Shown in pieces: positions 53,833 through 63,747 of a stretch of DNA of 64,000 nt. The DNA comes from Paucibacter sp. B2R-40 (lineage in GTDB: Bacteria; Pseudomonadota; Gammaproteobacteria; Burkholderiales; Burkholderiaceae_C): the NCBI RefSeq assembly GCF_025717555.1, contig NZ_JAJIRP010000011.1, positions 143,435-207,434 on the forward strand. Reading direction: 5' to 3'. Under the pieces are notes generated by a model. That model had not been told where the DNA came from and made no database searches. It saw only the letters and a program-made list of their open reading frames with translations. Numbering within the stretch: the stretch's first letter is position 1; every line of letters begins with the position of its first letter. The position numbers and the translations under genes were made by a program.

Positions 53833-54351
53833 TCAGTTGAAGATGTCTTCAACGTTCTTGCCGCGCTTGGCTGCAACTTGTGCGGCCGTCGTCGAACGCT
53901 TCAAAGCATCCAGCGTGGCGCGAACCAAGTTGTACGGATTGGTCGAACCGTGGCTCTTCGTCACGATGTCGGTCACGCCCATCACTTCAAAGACAGCGCG
54001 CATTGGTCCACCAGCAATCACGCCGGTACCAGGCTGAGCCGGCACCATCATGACTCGCGAAGCACCATGCTCACCCACCACATTGTGGTGAATGGAGCCA
54101 TTGCGCAGATCGACCTTGACCATGTTGCGGCGAGCCGACTCCATAGCCTTCTGCACGGCGACAGGCACTTCCTTGGCCTTGCCTTTGCCCATGCCGATAC
54201 GGCCTGCGCCATCACCGACCACCGTCAGCGCTGCGAAGCTAAGCGTGCGACCGCCCTTCACAACCTTGGTGACGCGGTTGATCGCGATCATCTTTTCTTT
54301 CAGGCCGTCGTCATTTGCTTCGGTCTGGACGCGGGGTTGAAACTTTGCCAT
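53833..54351 (-). CDS. rpsE: 30S ribosomal protein S5
   Basis: A 172-residue S5 with the double-stranded-RNA-like N-terminal domain ([18 protein letters not shown]) and the [17 protein letters not shown] segment. S5 helps keep decoding accurate; mutations in it give spectinomycin resistance or ambiguity. It lies 18 bases after rplR. Confidence 0.97.
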   Translation of the reverse strand: MAKFQPRVQTEANDDGLKEKMIAINRVTKVVKGGRTLSFAALTVVGDGAGRIGMGKGKAKEVPVAVQKAMESARRNMVKVDLRNGSIHHNVVGEHGASRVMMVPAQPGTGVIAGGPMRAVFEVMGVTDIVTKSHGSTNPYNLVRATLDALKRSTTAAQVAAKRGKNVEDIFN

Positions 54352-54369
54352 TTCGAAATCCTTTTAGCG

Positions 54370-54735
54370 TCAGAACTGCAAACCAGCTTCACGAGCTGCT
54401 TCGGCGAGAGCCTTGACCCGACCGTGGTAGGCAAAGCCCGCACGATCAAAGGCAACTTTCTCAACACCAGCTGCTTTCGCCTTTTCGGCGATACGCTTGC
54501 CAATCAATGTAGCCGCAGCTACGTTGCCACCCTTGCCCGAGCCGCCGAGCTGCTCGCGGACAGCCTTTTCGGCTGTCGAGGCGCTGGCCAGGACACGAGT
54601 GCCGTCGTCTGAAATGACGCTGGCGTAGATGTGAAGATTGGATCGGAACACCGACAAGCGCACGACGCGCTGGACTGCAATCCGAGCACGGGTCTGACGC
54701 GAGCGACGGATGCGCTGTTCTTTTTTGGTCAACAT
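54370..54735 (-). CDS. rplR: 50S ribosomal protein L18
   Basis: A 121-residue L18 that binds 5S rRNA with L5 and L25. The basic N-terminus ([19 protein letters not shown]) and the end [20 protein letters not shown] are conserved. It lies 11 bases after rplF. Confidence 0.97.
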   Translation of the reverse strand: MLTKKEQRIRRSRQTRARIAVQRVVRLSVFRSNLHIYASVISDDGTRVLASASTAEKAVREQLGGSGKGGNVAAATLIGKRIAEKAKAAGVEKVAFDRAGFAYHGRVKALAEAAREAGLQF

Positions 54736-54746
54736 TGCGCTGCTCC

Positions 54747-55280
54747 TTACTTCTTCTTGGTCTCTTTGATAGAGACCTTTTCGCCGGTATAGCGGATGCC
54801 CTTGCCCTTATAGGGCTCTGGCGGACGGAAGGCGCGCACTTCAGCGGCCAACTGACCCACCACCTGGCGGTCCACACCCTTGATCAGAATTTCCGTCTGG
54901 GTGGGGCACTCAACCTTGATGCCTTCGGGCATGTCTTTCACCACAGGGTGAGAGAAGCCGATTTGCAAGTTGAGCTTTTGACCCGTGGCTTGCGCCCGGA
55001 AACCCACGCCGACCAGACTCAGCTTGCGCTCGAAGCCCTTGCTCACGCCGTTGACCATATTGGCCACCAGTGCTCGCACGGTGCCGCTCATGGCGCCAGC
55101 TGCAGTCGAATCATCGGAGGGAGCGAAAGACAGCTTGCCGCCTTCGCTCGTGATTTTCACCAAGGCGTTCATTGGACGCACGAGTGTGCCCAAAGTGCCT
55201 TTGACGCTGATCTTGTCAGCTGTAACGGTAACGTCCACACCTTGCGGGATGGCGACCGGCATTTTTCCTACGCGGGACAT
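54747..55280 (-). CDS. rplF: 50S ribosomal protein L6
   Basis: A 177-residue L6, opening [17 protein letters not shown], with the two repeated L6 folds and the C-terminal [14 protein letters not shown] segment that binds helix 97 of 23S rRNA. It lies 19 bases after rpsH. Confidence 0.97.
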   Translation of the reverse strand: MSRVGKMPVAIPQGVDVTVTADKISVKGTLGTLVRPMNALVKITSEGGKLSFAPSDDSTAAGAMSGTVRALVANMVNGVSKGFERKLSLVGVGFRAQATGQKLNLQIGFSHPVVKDMPEGIKVECPTQTEILIKGVDRQVVGQLAAEVRAFRPPEPYKGKGIRYTGEKVSIKETKKK

Positions 55281-55299
55281 TGTTTGTCTCTCCTTGCGC

Positions 55300-55695
55300 T
55301 TAGGCGACGTAGCAAAGCACTTCGCCGCCGATACCGGCTTGACGTGCTTTACGGTCGGTCATCACACCTTGCGGCGTAGTGACGATCGCCACACCCAGGC
55401 CATTCATGACCTGAGGGATATCGTGGCGGCCCTTGTAGATGCGCAGGCCGGGACGGCTCACGCGCTCGATGCGCTCAATCACCGGCTTACCGGCGTAGTA
55501 CTTCAGCGCGATCTCCAACTCCGGGCGGGCGGCTTCGCCACGCACAGCGAAACTGTCGATATAACCTTCGTCCTTCAGGACTTTGGCAATCGCCACTTTC
55601 AATTTTGAGGAAGGCATCACGACGCTGACCTTCTCAACGCTCTGGGCGTTTCGAATGCGGGTCAACATGTCGGCGATAGGATCACTCATGCTCAT
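55300..55695 (-). CDS. rpsH: 30S ribosomal protein S8
   Basis: A 131-residue S8, opening [19 protein letters not shown]8 binds 16S helix 21 and, in enteric bacteria, represses the spc operon at a site near rplE. It ends GGEVLCYVA as expected. It lies 25 bases after rpsN. Confidence 0.97.
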   Translation of the reverse strand: MSMSDPIADMLTRIRNAQSVEKVSVVMPSSKLKVAIAKVLKDEGYIDSFAVRGEAARPELEIALKYYAGKPVIERIERVSRPGLRIYKGRHDIPQVMNGLGVAIVTTPQGVMTDRKARQAGIGGEVLCYVA

Positions 55696-55720
55696 TTGCG
55701 ATTTCTCCTAATCGTGCCGA

Positions 55721-56026
55721 TTACCAGCTAGCCTTGACGACACCAGGGATGTCGCCTTTGAAGGCCAGCTCACGAATTTTGTTACGGCCCAAGCCGAACT
55801 TGCGGAAAGTACCGCGGGGACGACCAGTCAACGCGCAGCGGTTACGCTGGCGAGTTGGATAGGCGTTACGTGGGAGTTTTTGCAACTCCAGGCGCGCAAT
55901 GTAACGCTCTTCGTCGGACTTCTTAGCGTCGTTGATGATTGCCTTCAAGTCCGCATATTTCTTTGCGAATTTGGCAACCAGCGCATCGCGCTTCAGTTCA
56001 CGTTGGATGAGAGAAGTTTTAGCCAC
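55721..56026 (-). CDS. rpsN: 30S ribosomal protein S14 (zinc-free form)
   Basis: A 101-residue S14 of the long, zinc-independent form: the CxxC pairs of the short form are absent and only one cysteine is seen ([10 protein letters not shown]). The C-terminus [11 protein letters not shown] is conserved. It lies 8 bases after rplE. Confidence 0.97.
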   Translation of the reverse strand: MAKTSLIQRELKRDALVAKFAKKYADLKAIINDAKKSDEERYIARLELQKLPRNAYPTRQRNRCALTGRPRGTFRKFGLGRNKIRELAFKGDIPGVVKASW

Positions 56027-56034
56027 AAATCACC

Positions 56035-56574
56035 TCAGTTCTTGAACGGAAACTTGAATGCTGCCAACAAGGCCTTGCACTCATCGTCCGTCTTGGCAGA
56101 GGTGGTGATGCTGATGTTCAGCCCACGCAGCGCATCCACCTTGTCGTAATCGATCTCGGGGAAGATGATTTGTTCTTTGACGCCGATGTTGTAGTTACCG
56201 CGGCCGTCGAACGAGCGACCGGAGATACCCCGGAAGTCACGTACACGCGGCAAGGCGATAGTTACAAAACGATCCAAGAACTCATACATCTGAACGCCAC
56301 GCAGCGTCACCATGCAACCGATAGGCACAGAGTCACGGATTTTGAAACCCGCAATCGCCTTCTTCGACTTGGTGACAACTGGCTTTTGACCAGCAATCTT
56401 GGTCAGATCACTGACAGCGTGATCCATAACCTTCTTGTCGGCGACGGCCTCACTCACACCCATATTGAGTGTGATCTTGGTGATGCGAGGCACCTGCATG
56501 ACCGACGTGTAGCCAAACTTCTCAGTCAGGCCAGGCACAACTTTCTCGCGATAAAACTCTTGCAAACGAGCCAT
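56035..56574 (-). CDS. rplE: 50S ribosomal protein L5
   Basis: A 179-residue L5, started at ATG 56574 ([16 protein letters not shown]) for the family length; the longer frame runs into rplX. L5 binds 5S rRNA and contacts P-site tRNA. The segment [17 protein letters not shown] is typical. It lies 10 bases after rplX. Confidence 0.97.
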   Translation of the reverse strand: MARLQEFYREKVVPGLTEKFGYTSVMQVPRITKITLNMGVSEAVADKKVMDHAVSDLTKIAGQKPVVTKSKKAIAGFKIRDSVPIGCMVTLRGVQMYEFLDRFVTIALPRVRDFRGISGRSFDGRGNYNIGVKEQIIFPEIDYDKVDALRGLNISITTSAKTDDECKALLAAFKFPFKN

Positions 56575-56584
56575 GTTGAACCCC

Positions 56585-56902
56585 TTAGGCCTTGATCTCT
56601 TCGCCGGTCGACTTGTAGACGCGCACCTTCTTGCCATCGGCGAGCAACTTGATGCCCACGCGATCGGCTTTACCGGATGCAGCGTTAAAAATCGCCACGT
56701 TGGATTGATGGATAGGCATCGTCTTGTCGACCACGCCGCCAGTTGTACCCTTCATTGGGTTTGGCTTGACGTGCTTCTTGACCATATTCACACCGTCAAC
56801 AACGATGTGATCTGCGTCAATACGCTGCGCAACTGCGCCGCGTTTGCCCTTGTCGCGACCGGTCAAAACAATGACCTCGTCGCCTTTGCGAATCTTGTTC
56901 AT
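56585..56902 (-). CDS. rplX: 50S ribosomal protein L24
   Basis: A 105-residue L24 with the KOW motif in [16 protein letters not shown] near its N-terminus. L24 starts 50S assembly. It lies 26 bases after rplN. Confidence 0.97.
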   Translation of the reverse strand: MNKIRKGDEVIVLTGRDKGKRGAVAQRIDADHIVVDGVNMVKKHVKPNPMKGTTGGVVDKTMPIHQSNVAIFNAASGKADRVGIKLLADGKKVRVYKSTGEEIKA

Positions 56903-56928
56903 GGCAATACCTTTTACTGTGGCCGCGC

Positions 56929-57297
56929 TCAGAGCACTTCAGGCGCCAGCGACACGATCTTCATAAACCGCTCGGTACGCAATTCACGCGTCACGGGGCC
57001 AAAGATGCGAGTGCCGATTGGCTCCAGCTTGGCATTCAGCAGAACAGCGGCATTGCCGTCGAACTTGACCAAAGAGCCGTCCTGACGACGAACACCTTTA
57101 GCGGTACGAACGACCACGGCACTGTAAACCTCGCCCTTTTTCACTCGGGAACGAGGCGCAGCTTCCTTGATGCTGACCTTGATAATGTCACCAATCCCTG
57201 CATACCGGCGCCTGGATCCACCAAGCACCTTGATGCACATGACGGATTTAGCGCCAGTGTTGTCCGCGACGTCGAGTCGCGATTGCATTTGAATCAT
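56929..57297 (-). CDS. rplN: 50S ribosomal protein L14
   Basis: A 122-residue L14, started at ATG 57297 ([18 protein letters not shown]), the standard N-terminus; a frame open nine codons upstream is not conserved. L14 forms part of the bridge to the 30S. It is the first gene of the spc set and has its own candidate promoter at 57481-57510, since 279 bases and a terminator part it from the peroxiredoxin gene. Confidence 0.97.
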   Translation of the reverse strand: MIQMQSRLDVADNTGAKSVMCIKVLGGSRRRYAGIGDIIKVSIKEAAPRSRVKKGEVYSAVVVRTAKGVRRQDGSLVKFDGNAAVLLNAKLEPIGTRIFGPVTRELRTERFMKIVSLAPEVL

Positions 57298-57480
57298 GTC
57301 TATCCCCAACTTATCCCAAATCACCGCCAGGCCAAGGCCCAGGAGTTCATCGGTCAGTCTTGGGCCCGTTGACCAAGTGAAAACCCATCACACCCGTGAT
57401 GACCTTGCACCCAGCAGTAGAGGGCGGATCCGAGGCCTTAACGCATCATAAAATGCGCCTTGCGTTCGGCGAAGCTTTAG

Positions 57481-57510
57481 ATTGTGCATCAAAAGCCAAG
57501 CGGACGTCAA
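57481..57510 (-). promoter_or_regulatory. Candidate promoter of the spc genes
   Basis: A -35 TTGACG (57505-57510) and -10 CACAAT (57481-57486) with 18-base spacing, after the peroxiredoxin terminator. A second -10-like TATGAT lies about 30 bases closer to rplN, within an AACGCA/TGCGTT inverted repeat, and is an alternative. Confidence 0.55.
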
Positions 57511-57520
57511 GCCTCGGCGT

Positions 57521-57560
57521 GAAATAACTTTTAAACAGTGGCAGAAATACTTCCGCCACT
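57521..57560 (-). terminator. Terminator after the peroxiredoxin gene
   Basis: AGTGGCGGAA and TTCTGCCACT form a 10-pair stem with one G-U pair (57537-57560), followed by a T/A-rich tail (57521-57536). The T run is imperfect, so some read-through into rplN is likely. Confidence 0.6.
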
Positions 57561-57576
57561 CAATGCCACTCGGGAC

Positions 57577-58086
57577 TTAGAGAGCAGCCGCTTGCGCCAA
57601 CATCGTGTTCGCGTCGCTAACTTCAAACTTGCCGGCTGCCTCGACGTTGAGCGTTTTAACCTGACCGTTCACCAACAACATCGAGTAGCGCTGCGAGCGC
57701 AGACCCATGCCACGAGCCGTCAGATCAAGCGTCAAACCCGTTGCCTTGGTGAAGTCCGCGCTGCCGTCAGCCATCATGCGCACCTTGCCTGCGGCTGCAA
57801 GGTCACGGCTCCAAGCGCCCATCACGAATACATCATTGACCGACACGCACCAGATTTCGTCGACGCCGGTCGCCCTCAATGCGGAGGCTTGCGTGATATA
57901 GCCAGGCACATGCTGGGCAGAACAGGTCGGCGTAAAGGCACCAGGTAATGCAAACACAGCAATTGTTTTTCCAGCCGTTGCCGCAGCAACGTCCACTGCG
58001 TTTGGACCGATTGAACAAGCGCCGCCCTCGACGTCGACAAACTCTTGAAGAGTGCCAGCCGGGACTTGATCACCAATTTTCAGCAT
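57577..58086 (-). CDS. Peroxiredoxin of the Prx5/AhpE-like type
   Basis: A 169-residue peroxiredoxin, started at ATG 58086 (MLKIGDQVPAGTL) behind a GGAGA ribosome-binding site; the longer frame only covers leader. The peroxidatic cysteine sits in ALPGAFTPTCSAQHVPGY, the Prx5 signature, with the arginine in MGLRSQRYSMLLVNG. Such enzymes reduce hydrogen peroxide and organic peroxides using glutathione or thioredoxin. It is not a ribosomal gene but lies between the S10 and spc sets, bracketed by terminators at 58130-58170 and 57521-57560, so its expression may be partly read-through from ribosomal genes. Confidence 0.93.
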   Translation of the reverse strand: MLKIGDQVPAGTLQEFVDVEGGACSIGPNAVDVAAATAGKTIAVFALPGAFTPTCSAQHVPGYITQASALRATGVDEIWCVSVNDVFVMGAWSRDLAAAGKVRMMADGSADFTKATGLTLDLTARGMGLRSQRYSMLLVNGQVKTLNVEAAGKFEVSDANTMLAQAAAL

Positions 58087-58129
58087 GAGAGTTCTCCAAA
58101 AAAACGAATTGCGCGTTCGCCGACTCAAC

Positions 58130-58170
58130 GAAAAAACGGCCGGGCGCCAGTTCCCCAGCACTCCGACCGT
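58130..58170 (-). terminator. Terminator at the end of the S10 genes
   Basis: ACGGTC and GGCCGT (58136-58170) pair over a large loop and are followed by six T, 50 bases after rpsQ. The short stem and long loop suggest partial termination. Confidence 0.55.
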
Positions 58171-58220
58171 TCTGCACAATCAGGCTTGAGGCCGTTTTGC
58201 GTCTACGCCGTCAGTCCAAA

Positions 58221-58490
58221 TCAAACGATTTGAGCCTTCTCAACCAAGCGGGTAACAACCCAGCTCTTGGTCTTCGAAATTGGCCGGCCTTCAGCGATTT
58301 CAACGACATCGCCCATCTTGTACTCGCCATTTTCATCATGAGCGTGGTACTTGCGGGACAGCGCGACGATCTTGCCGTAGAGCTCGTGCTTGGCACGGCG
58401 CTCAACGAGCACGGTCACAGTCTTGGAACGCTTGTCGCTGACCACACGACCCACCAGGGTACGTGTGTTCTTCTCTTGAGCTTGCGTCAT
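58221..58490 (-). CDS. rpsQ: 30S ribosomal protein S17
   Basis: An 89-residue S17, an OB-fold protein that binds 16S rRNA early in assembly ([19 protein letters not shown], then [17 protein letters not shown]). Its ATG overlaps the stop of rpmC (ATGA at 58487-58490). It is the last gene of the S10 set. Confidence 0.97.
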   Translation of the reverse strand: MTQAQEKNTRTLVGRVVSDKRSKTVTVLVERRAKHELYGKIVALSRKYHAHDENGEYKMGDVVEIAEGRPISKTKSWVVTRLVEKAQIV

Positions 58491-58687
58491 TTCGCGGCTC
58501 CCTTCTTCTTCTCGGCCAAAACAGTCTTGACGCGAGCAATGTCACGGCGCGTGTTGCCCAACACAGTGTGGTTGGTCAACTGTTGCGTCGCTTTTTGCAT
58601 GCGCAGACCGAAATGGGCCTTCAGCAGATCGGTCACTTCCTTTTCCAAGGCCGCGACATCTTTGCTACGCAGTTCAGATGCATTCAT
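58487..58687 (-). CDS. rpmC: 50S ribosomal protein L29
   Basis: A 66-residue, two-helix L29 at the tunnel exit, where trigger factor and SRP dock. It opens [18 protein letters not shown]. It overlaps rpsQ by four bases and lies 13 bases after rplP. Confidence 0.97.
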   Translation of the reverse strand: MNASELRSKDVAALEKEVTDLLKAHFGLRMQKATQQLTNHTVLGNTRRDIARVKTVLAEKKKGAAK

Positions 58688-58700
58688 GGTGTTCTCCGCT

Positions 58701-59117
58701 TCAGGTGCCGACCTGGCGAGTCACGAAGGTGCAACGCAATGGCAGCTTTGCAGCAGCCAACGTGAACGCTTCGCGAGCCAAGGCTTCTGGCACACCGTTG
58801 ATCTCGTAGAGCACCTTGCCTGGCTGAATCTCAGCGACGTAGTACTCTGGATTGCCCTTGCCGTTACCCATCCGGACTTCAGCAGGCTTCTGGGAGATCG
58901 GCTTGTCAGGGAAGATGCGGATGAAGATGCGACCACCGCGCTTGATGTGGCGCGAGATTGCACGACGTGCAGCTTCAATTTGACGAGCCGTCAGACGGCC
59001 GCGTTCGGTAGCCTTCAGGCCGAAGTCACCGAAAGACACGGCGGCGCCGCGGGTTGCAACACCAGTGTTACGACCCTTTTGCTCCTTGCGGTATTTGCGA
59101 CGAGCTGGTTGCAGCAT
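58701..59117 (-). CDS. rplP: 50S ribosomal protein L16
   Basis: A 138-residue L16, opening [17 protein letters not shown], with [19 protein letters not shown]16 organises the A site and peptidyl-transferase region. It lies only 2 bases after rpsC. Confidence 0.97.
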   Translation of the reverse strand: MLQPARRKYRKEQKGRNTGVATRGAAVSFGDFGLKATERGRLTARQIEAARRAISRHIKRGGRIFIRIFPDKPISQKPAEVRMGNGKGNPEYYVAEIQPGKVLYEINGVPEALAREAFTLAAAKLPLRCTFVTRQVGT

Positions 59118-59119
59118 TG

Positions 59120-59992
59120 TTATTCTCCTTTGGCCTCGCCACCAACGGGCGCGACCTTGCGGACCACGCGCTTGGCAGCGGGCTGGGCTGCGTCACCTGC
59201 TGCGGCCGGCTTGTCGCCGCCCTCACCAGGAGCGCCACTCGAACGCGGACCGCCACGGCTGTCACCAGGACGGCCACGGCCGGCAGGGGCGCCAGGGCGA
59301 GCATTGCGACGTGGGCGACGATCGTCGTCACCTGCATCGCTCTTGATCACCGGCGCATCGCCATTGGCCAAACGGTCACCGCGGTAAACCCAGACCTTCA
59401 CGCCAATAATGCCGTAAGTGGTGCTGGCTTCCGAGAAGCCGTAGTCAATGTCAGCCTTCAGCGTATGAAGAGGCACGCGACCTTCGCGATACCACTCGCA
59501 ACGAGCGATTTCGATACCGTTCAAACGGCCCGAAGACATGATCTTGATGCCCAGGGCGCCAAGACGCATCGCGTTCTGCATCGCACGCTTCATGGCGCGG
59601 CGGAACATGATGCGCTTTTCCAGCTGCTGAGTGATCGAGTCAGCGATCAGTTGAGCATCGATTTCAGGCTTGCGCACTTCTTCGATGTTCACTGCCACTG
59701 GCACGCCCAGACGCTTGGTCAGTTCGGCCTTCAGGTGTTCGATGTCCTCGCCCTTTTTGCCGATCACCACACCCGGACGAGCCGAGTAAATTGTGATGCG
59801 TGCATTCTTGGCTGGACGCTCAATCAGAATGCGCGAAACCGCAGCATTCTTCAGCTTCGCCTTCAGGTATTCGCGAACTTGCAGATCTTCAGCCAACATG
59901 GTGGCGAAGTTCTTGTTCGACGCATACCAGCGCGACGCCCAGTTACGAGTGACAGGCAGGCGAAAACCGGTCGGATGTATTTTCTGTCCCAT
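59120..59992 (-). CDS. rpsC: 30S ribosomal protein S3 with long basic tail
   Basis: A 290-residue S3, longer than the 233 residues of E. coli. The KH domain ([17 protein letters not shown]) and the C-terminal domain ([14 protein letters not shown]) are normal. About 65 residues follow, low in complexity and rich in arginine, proline, glycine and alanine, likely disordered. S3 forms the mRNA entry channel with S4 and S5. The gene lies 16 bases after rplV. Confidence 0.97.
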   Translation of the reverse strand: MGQKIHPTGFRLPVTRNWASRWYASNKNFATMLAEDLQVREYLKAKLKNAAVSRILIERPAKNARITIYSARPGVVIGKKGEDIEHLKAELTKRLGVPVAVNIEEVRKPEIDAQLIADSITQQLEKRIMFRRAMKRAMQNAMRLGALGIKIMSSGRLNGIEIARCEWYREGRVPLHTLKADIDYGFSEASTTYGIIGVKVWVYRGDRLANGDAPVIKSDAGDDDRRPRRNARPGAPAGRGRPGDSRGGPRSSGAPGEGGDKPAAAGDAAQPAAKRVVRKVAPVGGEAKGE

Positions 59993-60008
59993 AGTCTTCC
60001 TTCAGCCT

Positions 60009-60338
60009 TCAGTTGCCGACCGACACGAAGATGTGGCAAGTAGGCTTGCTGATGCGGTTGCCACGGCCTTTGGCCCGGGCAGAAAAACGCTTCAGCGTAG
60101 CACCTTGCTCCACATAGATCGTGGTGACTTTAAGCTCATCAATATCGGCGCCGTCGTTATGCTCGGCGTTGGCGATCGCAGATTCGAGCGCCTTCTTGAT
60201 GATGCCAGCGGCCTTTTTCTGGGTGAATTCCAGGATGTTGAGAGCCTGGTCCACCTTCTTGCCGCGGATGAGGTCCGCCACGAGCCTGCCCTTATAGGCA
60301 GACAAGCGGACTCCGCGAACGATTGCACGGGTTTCCAT
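60009..60338 (-). CDS. rplV: 50S ribosomal protein L22
   Basis: A 109-residue L22. The C-terminal hairpin that lines the exit tunnel is present ([20 protein letters not shown]); changes there give macrolide resistance. It lies 11 bases after rpsS. Confidence 0.97.
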   Translation of the reverse strand: METRAIVRGVRLSAYKGRLVADLIRGKKVDQALNILEFTQKKAAGIIKKALESAIANAEHNDGADIDELKVTTIYVEQGATLKRFSARAKGRGNRISKPTCHIFVSVGN

Positions 60339-60349
60339 CGTCTCAGTCC

Positions 60350-60628
60350 TTATTTCTTCCCGGCCTTCTTGTCGGCCGGATGGCCTTTGAAGGTGCGGGT
60401 CAGCGCGAATTCGCCCAGTTTGTGGCCGACCATTTGGTCAGAAACATAAACCGGCACGTGTTGCTTGCCGTTGTGCACAGCGATCGTCAACCCGATGAAT
60501 TCGGGCAAGATCGTCGAGCGACGCGACCAAGTCTTGATAGGCTTCTTGTCCTTGATGGCAACCGCTTTCTCGACCTTAGCCAAGAGGTGGTGATCAATGA
60601 ACGGGCCCTTCTTCAGTGAACGAGTCAT
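60350..60628 (-). CDS. rpsS: 30S ribosomal protein S19
   Basis: A 92-residue S19, opening [19 protein letters not shown]. It pairs with S13 in the 30S head. It lies 10 bases after rplB. Confidence 0.97.
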   Translation of the reverse strand: MTRSLKKGPFIDHHLLAKVEKAVAIKDKKPIKTWSRRSTILPEFIGLTIAVHNGKQHVPVYVSDQMVGHKLGEFALTRTFKGHPADKKAGKK

Positions 60629-60638
60629 GGCCTACCCT

Positions 60639-61463
60639 TTACTTCTTGCGACGCGAAACGATGAACGTCTGCGTGCGCTTGTTGCTACGAGTGCGGAAGC
60701 CCTTCGTGAGGGTATTCCACGGCGACACAGGCGCCTGGCCTTCACCGGTACGACCTTCACCACCACCGTGCGGGTGATCCACTGGGTTCATCGCTGTACC
60801 GCGAACGGTTGGGCGAATACCCTTCCAACGGATCGCACCGGCCTTGCCGTACTGGCGCAGTTGGTGTTCTTCGTTGCTGACTTCGCCAATGGTTGCGCGG
60901 CAGTCGATATGGATCTTGCGGACTTCACCGGAGCGCAAGCGCAGCTGGGCGTAAACGCCTTCGCGCGCCATCAGCACCACAGACACGCCAGCCGAACGCG
61001 CAATTTGCGCACCCTTGCCAGGCTGCATCTCGACGCAGTGAATAGTCGAACCCACCGGGATGTTGCGGATTGGCAATGTGTTACCGGCCTTGATGGGAGC
61101 CTCGGCTCCGCTCAAAACGGTTGAACCCACTTCCAAGCCACGCGGTGCAATGATGTAGCTGCGCAAGCCGTCGGCATAACACACCAAAGCGATGTGAGCC
61201 GTGCGGTTTGGATCGTACTCAATGCGCTCAACCTTGGCCGGAATACCGTCCTTGTTGCGCTTGAAGTCGACAAGCCGATAGTGCTGCTTGTGACCGCCGC
61301 CCCGATGGCGAACCGTGATGTGACCGTTGTTATTACGGCCGGAATTTTGCTTTTGTGGCTCAAGCAACGATGCTTCGGGCGCGCCCTTATGCAGATGCTT
61401 GTGCACCACCTTCACGACGGCACGGCGGCCAGGTGAAGTAGGTTTGACTTTAACGACAGCCAT
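60639..61463 (-). CDS. rplB: 50S ribosomal protein L2
   Basis: A 274-residue L2, needed for subunit joining and peptidyl transfer. The conserved segment with the functional histidine is present ([17 protein letters not shown]). Its start shares a base with the end of rplW, so translation is coupled. Confidence 0.97.
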   Translation of the reverse strand: MAVVKVKPTSPGRRAVVKVVHKHLHKGAPEASLLEPQKQNSGRNNNGHITVRHRGGGHKQHYRLVDFKRNKDGIPAKVERIEYDPNRTAHIALVCYADGLRSYIIAPRGLEVGSTVLSGAEAPIKAGNTLPIRNIPVGSTIHCVEMQPGKGAQIARSAGVSVVLMAREGVYAQLRLRSGEVRKIHIDCRATIGEVSNEEHQLRQYGKAGAIRWKGIRPTVRGTAMNPVDHPHGGGEGRTGEGQAPVSPWNTLTKGFRTRSNKRTQTFIVSRRKK

Positions 61464-61777
61464 TACGCAGCCTCCCCGGTGAAGTTGAGCTCTTGGCCCG
61501 CCTTCAGCGAAACATAAGCCTTCTTGATGTGGTCACGGCGACCGATCGAGCGGCCAAATTTCTTGACCTTGCCCTTCACGTTCACCACGTTCACCGCCTC
61601 AACCTCGACCTTGAACATCAGTTCAACAGCGGCCTTGATTTCCGGCTTGGTGGCGTCGCGCATCACCTTGAACAAGACTTGATTGTGCTTTTCAGCAACC
61701 GCCGTGGCCTTTTCGGACACGATGGGAGCGAGCAACACCTGGGCCAAACGGCCTTCAGAATACTTTACGGCGCTCAT
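61463..61777 (-). CDS. rplW: 50S ribosomal protein L23
   Basis: A 104-residue L23, started at ATG 61777, which overlaps the rplD stop (ATGA); the longer frame lies inside rplD. L23 forms the docking site for trigger factor and SRP at the tunnel exit. It has [20 protein letters not shown] near the N-terminus. Confidence 0.96.
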   Translation of the reverse strand: MSAVKYSEGRLAQVLLAPIVSEKATAVAEKHNQVLFKVMRDATKPEIKAAVELMFKVEVEAVNVVNVKGKVKKFGRSIGRRDHIKKAYVSLKAGQELNFTGEAA

Positions 61778-62394
61778 GCCAGCATCTCCGTCAGTTGTTC
61801 CATTGCGGCCTTGGTCACCAGGATCTTCTTGTAGAAGACCAGCGACAGCGGATCGGCGTAGCGTGGCTCGCAAATCAGCACATTGGCCAAATTGCGCGAT
61901 GCCAGCAGCAGGTTGTCGTCCACTTGGTCAGCAATGACCATCACCGATTCGAGGCCCATGGCCTTGAACTTGGCAGCCAAGAGCTTGGTCTTGGGGGCTT
62001 CGAGAGTGATCGAATCCACCACGGCCAGGCGACCTTCACGAGCCAACTGCGAGAGGATCGCAGCCATACCGGCGCGATACATCTTCTTGTTGAGCTTGTG
62101 TGTGAAGTTTTCGTCGGGCATGTTCGGGAAGATCCGACCGCCTCCGCGCCACAAAGGCGAGGAAGTCATACCAGCACGAGCACGGCCAGTTCCCTTTTGA
62201 CGGAAAGGCTTCTTCGTCGAGTGCTTAACTTGTTCGCGATCCTTCTGGGCGCGGGTACCTTGGCGGGCATTGGCCTGGAAGGCCACGACCACCTGGTGAA
62301 CCAGGGCTTCGTTGTAGTCGCGAGCAAACAGCGTGTCAGGAGCGTCCACCTTAGCGGTGGCCTGACCTTGTTCATTCAGGAGCTCGAGCTGCAT
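61774..62394 (-). CDS. rplD: 50S ribosomal protein L4
   Basis: A 206-residue L4, with the tunnel loop ([15 protein letters not shown]). In E. coli L4 represses the S10 operon through its leader. Here a hairpin in the rplC leader (63193-63219) is a candidate target. It overlaps rplC by one base and rplW by four. Confidence 0.97.
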   Translation of the reverse strand: MQLELLNEQGQATAKVDAPDTLFARDYNEALVHQVVVAFQANARQGTRAQKDREQVKHSTKKPFRQKGTGRARAGMTSSPLWRGGGRIFPNMPDENFTHKLNKKMYRAGMAAILSQLAREGRLAVVDSITLEAPKTKLLAAKFKAMGLESVMVIADQVDDNLLLASRNLANVLICEPRYADPLSLVFYKKILVTKAAMEQLTEMLA

Positions 62395-63065
62395 CAGATG
62401 GCTCCCTTCTTGAGCTTGACCTTGACGGCAGGGCGAACGACAACGTGGCCGTTCTTGGAGCCCGGCACAGCACCACGGACCAGCAGCAGTTGACGAGCTT
62501 CGTCAATGCGCACGATGTCCAGGTTTTGTGTTGTCACGGACTCATCACCCATGTGACCGCACATCTTCTTGCCGGGGAACACCCGACCAGGATCCTGAGC
62601 CATCGAAATGGAGCCAGGAACATTGTGCGACCGACTGTTACCGTGCGACGCACGCTGCGAGTGGAAGTTGTGACGCTTGATGGTACCGGCGAAGCCTTTA
62701 CCGATCGAAGTTCCTTGAACGTCAACCAACTGACCGATTGCAAACAAGGAGATTGGCACTTGCACGCCAGCCTTGTATTCAGCTGCAACATCAGCGGTAA
62801 CGCGGAATTCGCTCATGACTTCACCAGCCTCAACACCCGCCTTGGCGAGGTGTCCGGCTTCCGGCTTGGTGACGCGCGATGCTTTGCGCGTACCGAACGC
62901 CACCTGAATGGCGGTGTAGCCGTCGGTCTCTACGGTCTTGATCTGGGTCACGCGGTTGTTGGACACATCCAGCACCGTCACAGGAACGGCGTCGCCGTCG
63001 TCCGTGAAGATGCGCATCATGCCCACCTTGCGGCCCAGCAATCCGAGACGATTGCTTAGACTCAT
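62394..63065 (-). CDS. rplC: 50S ribosomal protein L3
   Basis: A 223-residue L3, started at ATG 63065 ([17 protein letters not shown]), the normal N-terminus; the longer frame covers the leader. L3 starts 50S assembly and reaches the peptidyl-transferase centre; the loop with the methylated glutamine is present ([17 protein letters not shown]). It leads its transcript, 273 bases after rpsJ, behind a candidate promoter and hairpin. Confidence 0.97.
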   Translation of the reverse strand: MSLSNRLGLLGRKVGMMRIFTDDGDAVPVTVLDVSNNRVTQIKTVETDGYTAIQVAFGTRKASRVTKPEAGHLAKAGVEAGEVMSEFRVTADVAAEYKAGVQVPISLFAIGQLVDVQGTSIGKGFAGTIKRHNFHSQRASHGNSRSHNVPGSISMAQDPGRVFPGKKMCGHMGDESVTTQNLDIVRIDEARQLLLVRGAVPGSKNGHVVVRPAVKVKLKKGAI

Positions 63066-63192
63066 GTTTTTCTCCAGCCCCTCAGGTTTACCCTGGAAGC
63101 CATTTACATACACCCGACATCGATTGGCCGGGCTGACCAGTGCAACACATGAGTGGTTTAACCCTTGCGGGCTGAACCTGTGCTGCGCCAAA

Positions 63193-63219
63193 TTCCGCGC
63201 AGGAAATTCCTACGCGGAA
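63193..63219 (-). promoter_or_regulatory. Leader hairpin upstream of rplC
   Basis: TTCCGCG and CGCGGAA enclose a further four pairs and one G-U pair, making a 12-pair stem with a three-base loop. It begins within a few bases of the expected transcript start, so it would cap the 5' end of the rplC mRNA. It may stabilise the mRNA or bind L4. Confidence 0.55.
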
Positions 63220-63228
63220 AAGCTGGCG

Positions 63229-63258
63229 AGTATAGCGTGAAAGTTGCGACTAGCGCAA
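63229..63258 (-). promoter_or_regulatory. Candidate promoter of the rplC-rpsQ genes
   Basis: A -10 TATACT (63229-63234) with a weak -35 TTGCGC (63253-63258) at 18-base spacing, after the rpsJ terminator. The -10 is close to consensus; the -35 is not. Confidence 0.55.
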
Positions 63259-63277
63259 GTGCCACCTATCTCGCCAA

Positions 63278-63306
63278 CAAAAAAGGGCCTCCTTAACGGC
63301 TGCCCT
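63278..63306 (-). terminator. Terminator after rpsJ
   Basis: AGGGC and GCCCT (63284-63306) pair over a 13-base loop and are followed by six T, 33 bases after the rpsJ stop. It splits rpsJ from the rest of the S10 genes. Confidence 0.65.
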
Positions 63307-63338
63307 GGCCATCAATCCACCGAAGTGGACCGATGTTT

Positions 63339-63650
63339 TTACTGCAACTTGATCTCGACGTCGACGCCAGCAGGCAGGTCGAGCTTCATCAAAGCATCAA
63401 CTGTCTTGTCGGTAGGGTCAACGATGTCCATCAAACGCTGGTGCGTACGGATTTCGAACTGGTCGCGCGATGTCTTGTTGACGTGCGGCGAACGCAGGAT
63501 GTCGAAGCGCTGCATGCGAGTCGGCAAAGGCACTGGGCCCTTGACGATAGCGCCGGTGCGCTTGGCGGTTTCAACGATTTCAGCTGCCGATTGATCGATC
63601 AACTTGTAGTCAAACGCCTTCAGGCGAATGCGGATCTTTTGCTTTTGCAT
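63339..63650 (-). CDS. rpsJ: 30S ribosomal protein S10
   Basis: A 103-residue S10, opening [20 protein letters not shown]10 acts in the 30S head and, as NusE, in antitermination. It follows tuf by 97 bases and ends before a terminator, so it seems to travel with the str genes rather than with rplC. Confidence 0.97.
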   Translation of the reverse strand: MQKQKIRIRLKAFDYKLIDQSAAEIVETAKRTGAIVKGPVPLPTRMQRFDILRSPHVNKTSRDQFEIRTHQRLMDIVDPTDKTVDALMKLDLPAGVDVEIKLQ

Positions 63651-63747
63651 GACGATTCCTTCAAAGAGCGAGCGGCGTGCAGCCGCGAAGTGGGTGAAGC
63701 CCTGCTTGCTACCAGTGGCGGCAAGCAGGACCGGTCACGCAAAAGTC

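Noticed and set aside
58197..59387. Plus-strand open frame of 396 codons
   Set aside because: It is antisense to rpsQ, rpmC, rplP and rpsC.
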